Part shown: positions 31,101-38,009 of the stretch, piece after piece
Layout of the letters: each line of letters begins with the position of its first letter
Position numbering within the stretch: position 1 is the stretch's first letter
From: Monocercomonoides exilis
Taxonomy: Eukaryota > Preaxostyla > Oxymonadida > Polymastigidae
Assembly: GCA_001643675.2 (NCBI GenBank)
Contig: LSRY02000004.1
Span: forward strand, 1 to 64,000
Length of the DNA: 64,000 nt
Reading direction: 5' to 3'
Notes under the pieces: generated by a model
What the model was told of the DNA's origin: nothing
The model's input: the letters and a program-made list of their open reading frames with translations, nothing else
The model's database searches: none
Position numbers and translations under genes: made by a program

Positions 31101-31496
31101 GCGTTTGAGGATGATGAAGATTATTGGAAGGAGTGTTTACGGTGGAAGGCGCCGGAGCTACTTTCAAACAAAAAATTGGGAGCAGAAAGGAAAACTGTTG
31201 CATTTTCGATTGGAATGATGCTGTGGGAATGTCTGAGCTTGAAGATTCCGTTTGGAGAGTTTGAAGCAAAAACAGCTGGGCAAAAGATTATGAATGGAGA
31301 AAGGCCTCCATTTGTTAGTATTAATAATTCATCGTTGATAAAAATTGTGGACGAATGCCTATCGTTTGAACCTCTGAAAAGACCAACTCTTATCAATCTC
31401 AAAAGAGAGTTCATTCAGATGTTTCCTGATGGATCTGCAATGCTTACTGTTTCTGATGCAATAGATATTTGTATTCAGTCAGATGTTGAACAATAA
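19188..31496 (+). CDS. giant beta-helix (POMP/pectin-lyase-like) surface protein with TM segment and degenerate kinase tail (4,102 aa)
   Basis: The chosen ATG (19188) starts directly at a signal peptide (MNFILKQVIFVVLFFGICF). The ectodomain of about 3,640 residues is built from short beta-strand coils rich in Ser, Asn, Gly and Thr with GGA/GGG turn motifs, as in polymorphic outer-membrane-protein-like and pectin-lyase-like helices. About eight larger repeats each carry a C-G-x(4-7)-C signature: near residues 559, 905, 1306, 1711, 2106, 2470, 2782 and 3167, spaced about 310-405 residues apart. A TM helix lies at about residues 3663-3690, followed by a basic stop-transfer (RWRKQKRR) and a Glu/Lys juxtamembrane helix. 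The last 400 residues resemble a kinase C-lobe: WKAPELL, AFSIGMMLWECLSLKIPFGE and DECLSFEPLKRPT. LINLSPHIVLF replaces the HRD loop and there is no DFG, so it is probably a pseudokinase. There is no intron in 12.3 kb. Codons are A+T-rich up to about 21.59 kb, then visibly G+C-richer. It likely acts as a surface adhesin or receptor. Confidence 0.88.
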   Translation: MNFILKQVIFVVLFFGICFKSENICRKNEYVNQESSSNIFHSSLNNFPQTCFKPISFASHYLQNYIYKTELHSASVFVCNASLILVSMKLVYLSEQTSLNVDLRSHLKIIHCHMHFGTKQFSIDLRDGFLYCNNISVSCYSSSKFMFPIVSSPEVISPTQPTCSITLCSSMFSSLILKGGPLLSSSTVSSVELFQTIFINFTNTNFRSEKQPLCFCNSLISSCSFVSTQNVFYGGIVRSINNDLSSLISFNNSYSNCSRTLQLDQNLMTRKINPTSQTFDHDLWNETFAEGQQSNWSTVDSNGGAISLYAQKNTEITVTNCNFLKCGAKSSGGALFCSDGKQFIVENSTFDSCFAQTVYGGAVFMHTFNHCARVSGCSFRNCSSYGYGGSLYLYLSDLAMLECIPFIFEDKKSNVYDCTFHRSSVSTTHGGALCIPCGVHLCLICSIRFTNCSANSHGGGLRYRYDQNSGNNVKVGFFLFFHNCQCLTSNVDSGGHDVWFDCQFQKQSESPLVSSFSTNVNNQRICYGDPVLSFPMDWVNNGTVARFISHDGTNEPLNCGLTKERPCLTIEYALLSLSDDISWKIVLTSDISPLSQIFIGNRNIIVDQEPGNSFSINSASLSSQISLFDIFSGSLTILSLFIIHDNLETPSPSLFTMNSFDSNLCLEGVTIMTENNSHSSFSSPLFNIFLSKVSFISVTIKHFTLSCSLFNEMQSSQVIAQTVSNITFQNITCKNGNGCLYSKNVISREHLEVLNITAEECSCLDGDGGCFFLLISENGRLTIGSALCLFNSCTVSTDDEKMRKGGAIYLRLREGARDFQLKSVQFSECNGWKGKNVFIESAELLRTANTNTIGFHPVIGIGITDFDELSGVENGDQSFIFPLALFLRNFTSPAYVSGQSTDNDYRLCGYSDYPCQSVEGASAARFANTKRNIRFLPSFSFRTETLLNSQSYGFDAEEDSMSINVGSSQAKVSEGLLINSVETSFSRIKFVLEASLNGRSAFILSNANVLSMTDCAVVPAASGASVSYCLAKITSGKLLITRFAAPLVQKLSFGNAPFVAISGSASADFDTLDVNGMTTTSSDGLISVDSTGTTTINNSTFHGSNLISSAFVSSSSGTYSITIKNTTFEEIKRTAGDGSCVFLNTRSGFASSFTASNCTFTKCTATENGKGGGAIALHINSQSVLTLESSAFTSCQAPKPSAGSKGKGGAILIDFSEVNTRYLLTNTLSFASNTAEHGNDLFVSSVDLASSITTAAFQFFRQDAPFAPESCAGTDSKWPSVVIPLVFYLLPRESAVHVLSEGNDVSACGFAGYGCQTITFALTQRTDKLEELIVHPVYALSETITPSGTSEITFEGTVAETKMRMIGTQTGASEAMIRMEQASAWKHLAFCLQPTIPSPQSSVFLVCSANAMLNLEDCSILAERGEEKCAFGFLSVAEGSFAMTRFTVNSIGFQSAEMVKVCSKGSGSIDSCTWINITSAVETGIIAYSSAGTLSMHNTSISQSASSCCSFLEDKHGKSLVAENNTFSGITKNEGNGSVIKTDIGENESLELNDISVDSCSSVRGCGGGVYISTSSSAKIRIGKEGTATRFTRCSAKGTLPKCGFGGGIFLKCADWLADLVLTAVSYGTDGDSTSNEAEGEGSNVFVEGYSLDKIVTNQSFKFDIDKESTAEFGKLCGFEDGNVSYAIPLVVFLLMFEPPAIVGGNTGFDYRMCGVSIYPCATIPFAISKRFPASNSSGASIRLTADFSFKDAISFDTQPTEVSAEQIGGVIDVRSDGMGEGTGLLCSSVNVKFSEIVFGLPGSFDETSRTSLFLCSSATLTIHRCEFQNSSSLVVEYRIIYVTSGKVELNGCKMKDFAMGNAEIIALDGNNAECSIEGMEASKLSREEDGALILISSGKKLTIENSNIENSTMANNNHITINSLANGLLKNVTFSNLSRTNGDGGVIAGELGAGEVLGVENCSFIRCICYSGRTIGGCMLMDVEEGGTFRFERNKVEFCIVSSGDGYGGGLFLTFGSSHLDYSMRNNTFENNGALRGKDAYVVCEEPGAAILLMYWNGSASEGTAPDRLWVRRLSEPADGGATMIDYLFPPPTSFVFVDGSASAVENCGSKRSPCTSVELGFQKMDSSHTIIQLEGNTPIDAVVNRHGVSLTIQSNSTTKAMIFGRNGKFELLEGSRSTTLTFSRLGFALPSSPNPSQEIGSLVEVSIGQCSFLDCTFEQGSSSNSNPSKWIVSGGGGVVHFDSCTFGNIPFQTAGVILIDGTSLLLEACSFSSISSDARKGLITGSGNCDITLKDTGFANCETTNGHMLEMTQPKSVEISGACTFEGCTSTEGDGEALYCVLEGEGSLVMNKTSIVSCGVNAVNGRGGGIYLDLKENVNAYLFSDLTFSGNEAFEGKDMFVRSADLNASIIPSLFDFEYFGADGEIKIDMKGRDETHFVSVSADLLYFLVKYSSSTISVGLAGIDFIGCGKAEIPCRTLQWGMNNLQTSEDLRLCFVEILDEVAICECYEFGLSQLSIGLSSAVDSHAFAKLSISQTASGSSQSIFNLNNSLSFSSVQFHLPAFFSNGQSSVVSSSDGYLTFNSTSFHSNATSALEYVLVLSKRGTVELLNVSASSLVFAYSPFRLSSYATLERCNFCNINAPSNIEGGAMSVCLERSDLLRVKSCQAELCKCSTERGRGGFLHIDCSKSAAAKPFRFEGSMVFEANDAHQGRNIFVVSENLNSSVSLATFAFSFEEMKSDSNAFVGKEGEDELWDLFRYLVPYSASAIHLSDAGADVMRCGSADDPCCSFWKGMQQISNEASPKLISISKSTEVTNTFTLSNFTIQSSSLEEEEKQESMLLFREKAGEVSEPFLRCTAELSLKYISLIIASSFDNSASEVILSESGMVSLGQCSLGAEVMLGGIQISRCSFIVCVRGQLSLVDVAMKSASIGKSAIIMGTGVCEIKNFTCSFVNISDGSIFETMEVAGSAKGVNANEKSELRLNSSTISSVSRTDNGASVIDSKRERDFWIEMDGTSVSDCKAGQSQKGGAVFVKLGEGGRFSVMRSTMMRCCCSDEGKGGVFYIEAMRSGVLDFVFQSVSFAGNTAKVGNDIYVSCQNITAQINETQFRFDLREGVYVRQNAIYGIDATDHIADTNLMDFITIYQSDTIVVSSLSEYGGENERQCGTYVLPCLSLGYAISHVTSDFDSRLIVDGGTFIEEDLTLDRLLLASRSKSQSNVTINSIASSANEAVIATLEAVSIANLWFIFEQDFVCSHSSFISPRCGVVELANCSFSSESSLPLFSLLDFSEGNGTITSCLFSSLTLLSCVIHVSSSCFVSVASSEFCLMSSAAGAIVCENSKEISVAHTKFANNSIASSFASSTANPLTCISASSVADIILSNCSFWGLPHTMDRGILVKICVCPKVLFDLCELEGNKNSEVMDNSICNTNELCSWNGSLADVQNSTSTMKDTTIANSSIGGMSVFGGSMMIEDGKFMNNNPKIENYQSVRRNIVCSGSGLLKVASVKGGDGVKEGSSLWVLNEGCTLGGIAEERESVFFIPELENVEAEEDGSVTRLKFVGLLLVPCNLSFRVVKRVGSEELVERYSFEEGGFVSEAEVLGAVPSKTIYEAGEETEVSVCILFGNAETPSSTKAFVLKNGSDPKASGDGKLAEGGKDGKLSWALIVIVMFAVLFLIAFVGFILFVVRWRKQKRRTKELEVIVEDTVRKDPKTFEMVTMEMSPEEQWRRAEREAEKKNEERIKKRINDKIEHSESSEHLLSENGSTEYILGRDSDKIPQWALEKMEDEDKDEEDTRKRTPSPSISSTSTTDTLDTDSSFIRGEELCPTTSSMSNLVDAMACSSPHEKLIVDLRDSLFMLLHGRNKTKEMPIGSLEEREVTAAQILFWVANGALHSFENDKFDLPSLINLSPHIVLFSEHMIIAIVLRSGCSSSDESDSSSVSSSSIATSSSDISLKSERFTDSPPPSSAFEDDEDYWKECLRWKAPELLSNKKLGAERKTVAFSIGMMLWECLSLKIPFGEFEAKTAGQKIMNGERPPFVSINNSSLIKIVDECLSFEPLKRPTLINLKREFIQMFPDGSAMLTVSDAIDICIQSDVEQ

Positions 31497-31577
31497 GAAA
31501 TTTCATCCAGAAATTTAATCTGTGATTAATAGAAAGATTTTAAACCAAAATTATGATATATATGTATTTAAAGAATT

Positions 31578-31610
31578 ATATTTATTATTATTATTATTAT
31601 TATTATTTTC
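31578..31610. repeat. ATT trinucleotide microsatellite
   Basis: A short perfect run of TTA/ATT units lies about 80 bp past the stop of the giant gene. It is unremarkable in an A+T-rich intergenic region. Confidence 0.85.
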
Positions 31611-31835
31611 TATATGTAATAGTTTGTAGATTTATTTTTATTTGAATGAAAATCAATTATGTAGTATTTATGTAAATTATTTGGATTATTAATATGTTAA
31701 ATTTAATTCTTTGAATTCTTTATTCTAATTGGATCGTTAGTTATGATCCTTTAAAATTATATATTTATAGCGCACAATTCACAAAAATCAAAATTGATCT
31801 TAATTATTTTCCCATTTTAATATTTATTCAATTTA

Positions 31836-32874
31836 ATGAGCAGCGATACTCTTAATTCGCTTTTTAAATCTCTAAAAAATGAAGATGGATTTTCAGAACT
31901 CAACAAAAAGTTTGAATATTTAGAGAAAAAGGTTTGCTTTTCATGTCACATATTATTATAATTTGGAATTATTGTTCATATGTGTAATATTATTTAGAAA
32001 GAGCAACAAGAAGTCGAGCTTGAAGCTCATGAAGTTGATAAAATAAACCGTCAGCAGGCATACTCTTCAACAAAACGTTCAATGAGAAATTGGCAAGGAT
32101 TTGTGATGGATCAACGAAGGGTTTTTTATCGATTTTTTGAAGTTTTGAATAAGAAACTAATAAATATACTATGTTTTTTGTAATTCAGAAAGAATCTGTA
32201 TCATTTCCTTTGAATTTCCAGACCAGAAATACGCCAAATCTTGCTGGATTTTCAACATCAAAATCAATACCTTCATTAAAAACAAAGCTGGAACTTGATC
32301 TCGAGCAAGCTCTTCCGCATGAAGAAAAACGAGGGAAAAAATCTAAATTAATTAAGAAAATGCAGCATGGAGATCCTCTTCCAAAAATTCAAATTACACC
32401 TGAAGAATTCAAGGAGAAACAAAGGCATTTGGCAAAACTTCGAGCTTTGCTATCATATCAAGCTGTAAAAGGAAAAAGACAAAACAAAATTAAAAGTAAA
32501 AATTATCGAAAAATGAAGCGAAGAGCAGAAGAAGATAAACTTAAGAAACAATTGGAAGGATCAGAAGCAGTGAAAGGAGGGACTTTTACAGGTAATTTAT
32601 CTTTAAAAGAATTGAAAAAAATAGGAGCTGGAGGTGATCTTAAAGTGGCAATAGAGCGAGCGAAGCTTGACAGAGCAAAAGAGCGAGCAACGCTTAAACA
32701 TAAAAATACATCACGATGGATTCAAAGACAACTCAGACTAATGAAAAAAGGAGGAGGAGGGAATAAAATGATTGGAGGTGGAAGAGAAGCTGTTCTAGAG
32801 CAATTAAGGAAAGGTGAAGAGCTGCGAAGAAAAATTGGCTTGGAAGAGGAGGAAGATGAAGAAGATGAAGATGA

Positions 32875-32905
<31 letters not shown>

Positions 32906-34949
32906 ATAAGCGGAGAGCATCCAGAAGGTATTGAGAAAGGAGACGAGGAAATGCAAAAAATGCTAAAGCTTGGAAAAGCGTTTACTGCACCTTCTCAGCT
33001 TGTGCGAGATGATTACGATGAATTGAATGGAAATGGTTCGAAAAAGATTTTGAAGAAAAATGGAGAAGAAGGCGAAAGAGGGGATTATGAAGACGATGAG
33101 AGGATGCAAAGAAAAAGAGAAGCGTTTTTATCAGGTGCAGCAGAAGTTCTTCGGCAGAAACAAGGCTTATTTGCTATGACGTTTATGCAGCGTGCAATTA
33201 AAGAGCAAATAGAGGAGGAAGGCGCAACAGATGAAGTTCAGAAAAAAGTGAAAGAAATGGAAGAGGAGGAGCAAGAAGAGATGGAATCTCAATTACTCAA
33301 ACAAAAGATGAGAAAAATGAGAAATGTTCGTGACAGTTACGGCGATCAAGAAATGAGTGAAGATGATGGAGCAGATGAAGAGGAAGAACGTTGGGTTGCT
33401 GATCTTCCCAATTCTTCGCAATCTGCTCGGAAAGTCAAAGCACCCATTGACATCAGCCAGACAGACATTCAACGCAAACACGGTGGAAGCGATATCGATG
33501 ATCTTGCAAAAGAAAAAGAAACAGCCGAAGAGCAATCTCGCATCGCAACAAATCCCTGGCTGCAAAAGACGACGGCACCGTTGCAGGATGAAAAGAGAAA
33601 GAAATCGAGTATTCCTGCTTCGTCTTCTATCGCATCAACACTCAGCGCTTTGTCTTTATCTTCAAATGCTCTTTCTCTTCATACTTTGAAGCAATCAGAA
33701 GATGAGAAAAAGGAAGATGAAGAGGATGAAAGTGAAGATGGAGGCATCATTGACAGTGAAGTTAATGAGGAAGCAGATGATCTTGAGAGTGATGATGATG
33801 ATGGTATGCTTTCCGCGTCGAGGCTTCGAACGAGAGATGATCGCGCAGCAGAGAATGGGCACGTGCCAGCTGTGAAAAACGAGATATTCAGAGATGAAAA
33901 AGCTCAGAGGAGAACAGATGAAAGAGTGTTTGGAGCTTCAAAACGAATGAAATTAGAAGTTGGCAGTGGTGAAGTTGGCGAGGCCAATGGAGAAAGCGAT
34001 CAGATTAGCAAAAAAGATAAGAAGAAAACGAAAAAAGGGAGAAAAGAAAATGAAGACGAAGACAGTGAGATTGAAAAGCAGCTAAAAGAGGAAAGACAAA
34101 TCATGGGTTCGTCTGGAACACACGTTTCTGGTGGAGAAGCTGCTGAATTTGAAGAGATGAAAAAAAGAGAGGAAGAAGAGCGCCATCCAAAGGAAAAGCA
34201 AATTATTTTGCCAGGATATGTTTGCGATATTTTTTTTTAATTTGTTTCTGTTTTGTAAAAAATATTATTTACTTTTCTTTAACCAAATTATAATCATCAT
34301 AATTATTATTATTAATTATCTTTTCTGATTTTCTAATATTTTTCCAAATTAATTGTTTGATTTCTGATTATAAATTATTAACAGGGATTTTGGATTGGGG
34401 AAGGATGTGTTGCACCGAAGCACATTCCGAAGGCAGCAATTGTCAAATCAAGTGATGGGCGTGGAACGATCAGCAGAACGCGCGATGCTTCTCCAAACAT
34501 TCCGCCACGTTCTGCTCCGCCGTCAGCACCACCAACTGCTGCTATCACGCCAAACACTTCACTCCCGCGGGTCATCATAAGTGAGCGGAAAGACAAACAT
34601 TTCATCAACTCACTCACAGTTCCGAAACTTCCCTTTGGATATACAACAAAGGAAGCTTTTGATTATGCTATGTCAAAACCTGAAGGAACAGAATGGACAA
34701 AAGCTTCAACGCACAAGAAGTTCATTCAGCCAAAGGTCTGTATTGATAATTCTTATTTCTCCTTTTCGCAATTATTCTTATTGTGCGCGATCTGTTGCTC
34801 AGGTTGAAACGCATTCTGGAGTTATTATTGATCCATTGACATGGAATAAGAAAGTTGAAAATGCTGGGCCAAAGAGAAAAGAGATGAAGATGCGAAAAAA
34901 GGAGCATAACAAACAAATTCAAGAACTGAAAAGGAGTAAACATCATTGA
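31836..34949 (+). CDS. UTP14: U3 snoRNP/SSU-processome protein Utp14, five exons
   Basis: I read exons 31836-31931, 31998-32120, 32189-34219, 34385-34735 and 34803-34949, with four phase-0 GT-AG introns (66, 68, 165 and 67 nt). The spliced protein shows the Utp14 landmarks in order: an N-terminal segment followed by SFPLN; LAKLRALLSYQAVKGKRQNK then IKSKNYRK; LKHKNTSRWIQRQ; a long acidic Lys/Glu region with a DDDDDDDD run; NPWLQ; then across intron 3 LPGY|GFWIGEG; and near the C-terminus FGYTTKEAFDYAMSKPEG and THSGVIIDPLTW. Utp14 binds the U3 snoRNP in the nucleolus and helps activate the Dhr1 helicase during 18S rRNA maturation. The length (about 915 aa) is normal for the family. The long exon is Glu/Lys-rich but unbroken. 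Confidence 0.93.
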
Positions 34950-35645
34950 AAAGTGTTGTTATTTGAATTATAAACAATTAAACGATTTTCATTTGTTATG
35001 AATTCATTTCAACCATTTCATTTTCAAATAAAATAATGAAAATTAATTTATTGTAAATGTTTGATGAAAAGATACACCAAAAATAATTCATGTGACTATT
35101 CCTTTTTGAAAACATACTTTCATTCTTATTTCGTTCAGGCATTTTTTATCTATGGAAATAAGTGGAATTCAAATGTTTTCTGTTTTCTGTTTCAAATATA
35201 TGGGTGATTATTTTTGAAATCATATTTTTTCTGTAAAAATATTTGGATTGAATGTCTGTTTTGCATATCTGTCAGTGAACATTGAAAAGTGATAACACTG
35301 TCCGCAAAATAATGTCATTAATGTAGCTCAAATGTGTGCATATGAAATAATTGCAATTTATTAAATACTCGAACGATAATCTTCTAACAATTATCAAAAG
35401 AAAATAAAATAATCGAAACTCTGAAAAAAGTTATGCTTACAAAAATAATCACCCATATTATCATTAACTTTTCACCATTTTTGTCCAAATATCAAATTGT
35501 TTATAAATTCTGAATAACTTCCGATTATTGCATAAAAATTTAACCAAACCATAAAAAATGTTGTTAACAAATAATTTTCTTATAATATCGATGAGCTGTT
35601 ATATGAAAAAATACGTTCAAACAAATAAAAATCTATAAAACAATT
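34950..35645. other. A+T-rich intergenic region, no gene seen
   Basis: The sequence is A+T-rich with frequent stops on both strands and no repeats or motifs that I can support. Confidence 0.6.
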
Positions 35646-35843
35646 TCATGTCTGATTCTTCCCGATTGGATGCTTTTTCTTCATCGTCTTTATTTTTTTC
35701 TCAGTCGAATAAATTGAAGTATCAGTAACTTCTGTTTCTGCAGATGAGAGGCTGCTCCTTGCTGTTTCTGTTTCATCTTCACTTATTTCGTGAATCACAT
35801 CAACCTTTTTTGGCGAGATATAATCTAGTTGACAGACGAGTTG
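35646..35843 (-). CDS. short Ser/Thr/Glu-rich frame, possible terminal exon
   Basis: A minus-strand frame ends at the TGA at 35648-35646. It reads a mixed-composition peptide (ISPKKVDVIHEISEDETETA, then a Ser/Thr/Glu stretch, then a basic KKHPIGKNQT end), unlike the surrounding noise. It has no in-frame ATG inside the open stretch. Its upstream end runs into the duplicated segment at 35816-36007, so it could be the last exon of a broken or spliced gene. No family is recognised. Confidence 0.3.
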   Translation of the reverse strand, partial: QLVCQLDYISPKKVDVIHEISEDETETARSSLSSAETEVTDTSIYSTEKKIKTMKKKHPIGKNQT

Positions 35844-36035
35844 AGCAAAAATTCAAATAGTAAATGAAAAGCTCACTATTACTAATTATTTTACAATTAT
35901 TCTTATTTGGCGAAACTTCGTCTGTCATGTTCAGTTTTAAAAATGTTAAAAATAAAAAAATAATGGGTGAGATCATTGATTTCATCTGCGTTTTTCTGTT
36001 TCTCCACATATGGCTAAATTTTTTTGAAAAGTGAC
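35816..36035 (-). repeat. inverted duplicate of the transposon's flanking DNA (uninterrupted site)
   Basis: The reverse complement of 35816-36007 is essentially identical to 45439-45632, which lies immediately right of the transposon. Past an ATAT at 36008-36011 it continues as GGCTAAATTTTTTTG, resembling the reverse complement of the transposon's left flank (GGCAAAATTTTTTTG at about 41615-41629). The site therefore looks like a paralogous copy lacking the insertion. Identity ends abruptly at the TATCTCGCC edge. Confidence 0.85.
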
Positions 36036-36590
36036 ATCAGATCAAAAACATGACCCATGGCAGTTAATATATAATCATTCCGTTTCCATTATTTTTATGA
36101 AAAGATTAAAATTATAACGAAAATGCTTATCTGTTAATTGCAATCTTCTTCATGAAAAGAAAATGTTTAAAGCAAAAAATTATATATTTGATTTGTTGAT
36201 CAAAATAAAAAAATATAAAATTCTCAATGAAAAAGAGTTATATTTGCTTTAACTATCATTCAATTACTGACCAGTGAATTGTTAATGGTTTATTTTATTC
36301 TTTTAAAGAATAAACAAAAACAGCGATTATCATTGAAGTTTTTTATTAATAGGAATTTTATGTGGCTCAAAATGAATAATAACATTTCATGGAAGTAAAT
36401 ACAGCTTGTACAAGTGGGATTGAACAAAAATTCTATCAAACATTGATGGTTTACAATTTGTTTTTCTTTATATTTTAATAATTTTACACCTTTTTTTGTG
36501 TCTCAAATTTGTCGCAGATTTCTGAAAGCCTTTGAGAAAGAACTTGCAATATGCAAATTTACAACAGATTCATAAGAAGATGAAGAAGAT
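36036..36590. other. A+T-rich intergenic region, no gene seen
   Basis: The first part may be diverged homology to the sequence left of the transposon; for example a TCATTCCGTTTCC-like word is shared. Otherwise there are no supported features. Confidence 0.5.
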
Positions 36591-37735
36591 TTCTGCTGAC
36601 GGTTGTGAAATGAAAGAGTGAGATGATATTTGTGTCTTCTATTACAAGAAATCACGAGAATAGCAAGCAATGTGGAGAGTTCAGTATGCCATGCCACTCA
36701 TTGAGCTTTGGAGTGCAACACATCATTCCATCTCTGTACTCGCAGCTGTTGGCCTCGGGGCAAACAGAAATTGTTGGGGAATGCGAAGCAAAGGATGTTA
36801 GCATCCACTCACTGAAACCTCCCTTCGCTACTTTTGTATATCTGAACTCAACAATTTCTGACAATGAAGGAATTCTCATCTCAACCTCAGAGACTGTTCG
36901 GATTGAAAGATTGAAATTCAACTTTTGGCAGTTATTTTCATATTCAGGCAGTTCTATTATTCATGAAGCATATGGACAGCTTCCTCTTTCAGTTGTTGAT
37001 TTTTCTTCTTCAAAGTCTTCTTTGTTATCATATATTTCTTTTTTTATTTCTTCTTCGTCTTCTTCGTCTTCTTCGTCTTCTTCGTCTTCTTCGTCTTCTT
37101 CGTCTTCTTCGTCTTCTTCGTCTTCTTCGTCTTCTTCGTTTTCTTCGTCTTCTTCGTCTTCTTCGTCTTCTTCGTCTTCTTCGTCTTCTTCGTCTTCTTC
37201 GTCTTCTTCGTCTTCTTCGTCTTCTTCGTCTTCTTCGTCTTCTTCGTCTTCTTCGTCTTCTTCGTCTTCTTCGTCTTCTTCGTCTTCTTCGTTTTCTTCG
37301 TCTTCTTCGTCTTCTTCGTCTTCTTCGTCTTCTTCGTCTTCTTCGTCTTCTTCGTCTTCTTCGTCTTCTTCGTCTTCTTCGTCTTCTTCGTCTTCTTCGT
37401 CTTCTTCGTCTTCTTCGTTTTCTTCGTCTTCTTCGTCTTCTTCGTCTTCTTCGTCTTCTTCGTCTTCTTCGTCTTCTTCGTTTTCTTCGTTTTCTTCGTC
37501 TTCTTCGTTTTCTTCGTCTTCTTCGTCTTCTTCGTCTTCTTCGTCTTCTTCGTCTTCTTCGTTTTCTTCGTCTTCTTCGTCTTCTTCGTCTTCTTCGTCT
37601 TCTTCGTATTCTTTAATTTCATCATCTTCTTCTTCTCCTTCTTCTCCTTCACCTTCTCCTTCACCTTCACCTTCACCTTCGCCTACACCTTCTTCAACTT
37701 CTTCTCTTCAAACGTTATGTTCAGAAATATATTGA
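36590..37735 (+). pseudogene. truncated paralogue of the giant beta-helix protein, ending in poly-Ser
   Basis: The frame carries FVSS, a gap, then a KQCGEFSMPCHSLSFGVQHI segment. This matches the C-G...P-C repeat heads of the 19.2-31.5 kb protein, most closely its last one (QCGTYVLPCLSLGYAI). It then continues with Ser/Asn-rich beta-helix-like sequence for about 100 residues. It then enters a 9-bp repeat that encodes only Ser with occasional Phe, followed by a short Ser/Pro stretch and a stop at 37735. No signal peptide, TM or kinase tail is present, and stops lie just upstream of 36600 and downstream. A broken gene fragment with an expanded microsatellite is the simplest reading. Confidence 0.7.
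37050..37607. repeat. 9-bp microsatellite (TCTTCTTCG)n, about 62 units
   Basis: An almost perfect array of TCTTCTTCG occupies about 558 bp, with about seven units carrying a C-to-T change (TTTTCTTCG). Because the unit is a multiple of three and stop-free on most frames, it generates long spurious frames. These are poly-Ser and Leu/Arg-rich peptides on the plus strand and a Lys-Lys-Thr peptide on the minus strand. Only the poly-Ser frame joins plausible coding sequence. Confidence 0.97.
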
Positions 37736-37739
37736 AGGA

Positions 37740-38009
37740 AGACTGTTGTATTCTCAGTGTTAACTGCATATCTGTTTCTTTCAAAAGCTTTTTGAAAGAA
37801 AATGAATTCGACAAGAAACAGGAGATAGAAAAGGATGAAAAAGGAAAAGAAGATGATAACTCTGATGAACATGTCATAAGAAAAATCAAAGCGTCGATCG
37901 CATCTTATACGCATTCAAAGAACAGCAGCATGTTGTTTATTGCAATCTCTTTCTCACTCAAACCCTTCTCGAGCTATTATGTAAAAGTTAAAAAAGAAGA
38001 TAATAATGA
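37740..38009. other. short spacer with unassigned open frame
   Basis: A plus-strand frame of about 99 codons (37717-38016) is Lys/Glu/Asp-rich in its middle and has no recognisable domain. It could be a continuation of the decayed surface-protein gene in another frame. I do not call it. Confidence 0.35.

Noticed and set aside
35800-36009. 69-codon minus-strand frame and its 117-codon relative at 45368-45721
   Set aside because: The shared part is the duplicated non-coding-looking segment. The ends differ because the flanks differ, so neither is supported as a gene.
37044-37676. Long minus-strand Lys-Lys-Thr repeat protein and plus-strand Leu/Arg-rich repeat protein
   Set aside because: Both are alternate-frame readings of the 9-bp microsatellite. 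They have no unique sequence beyond the array.
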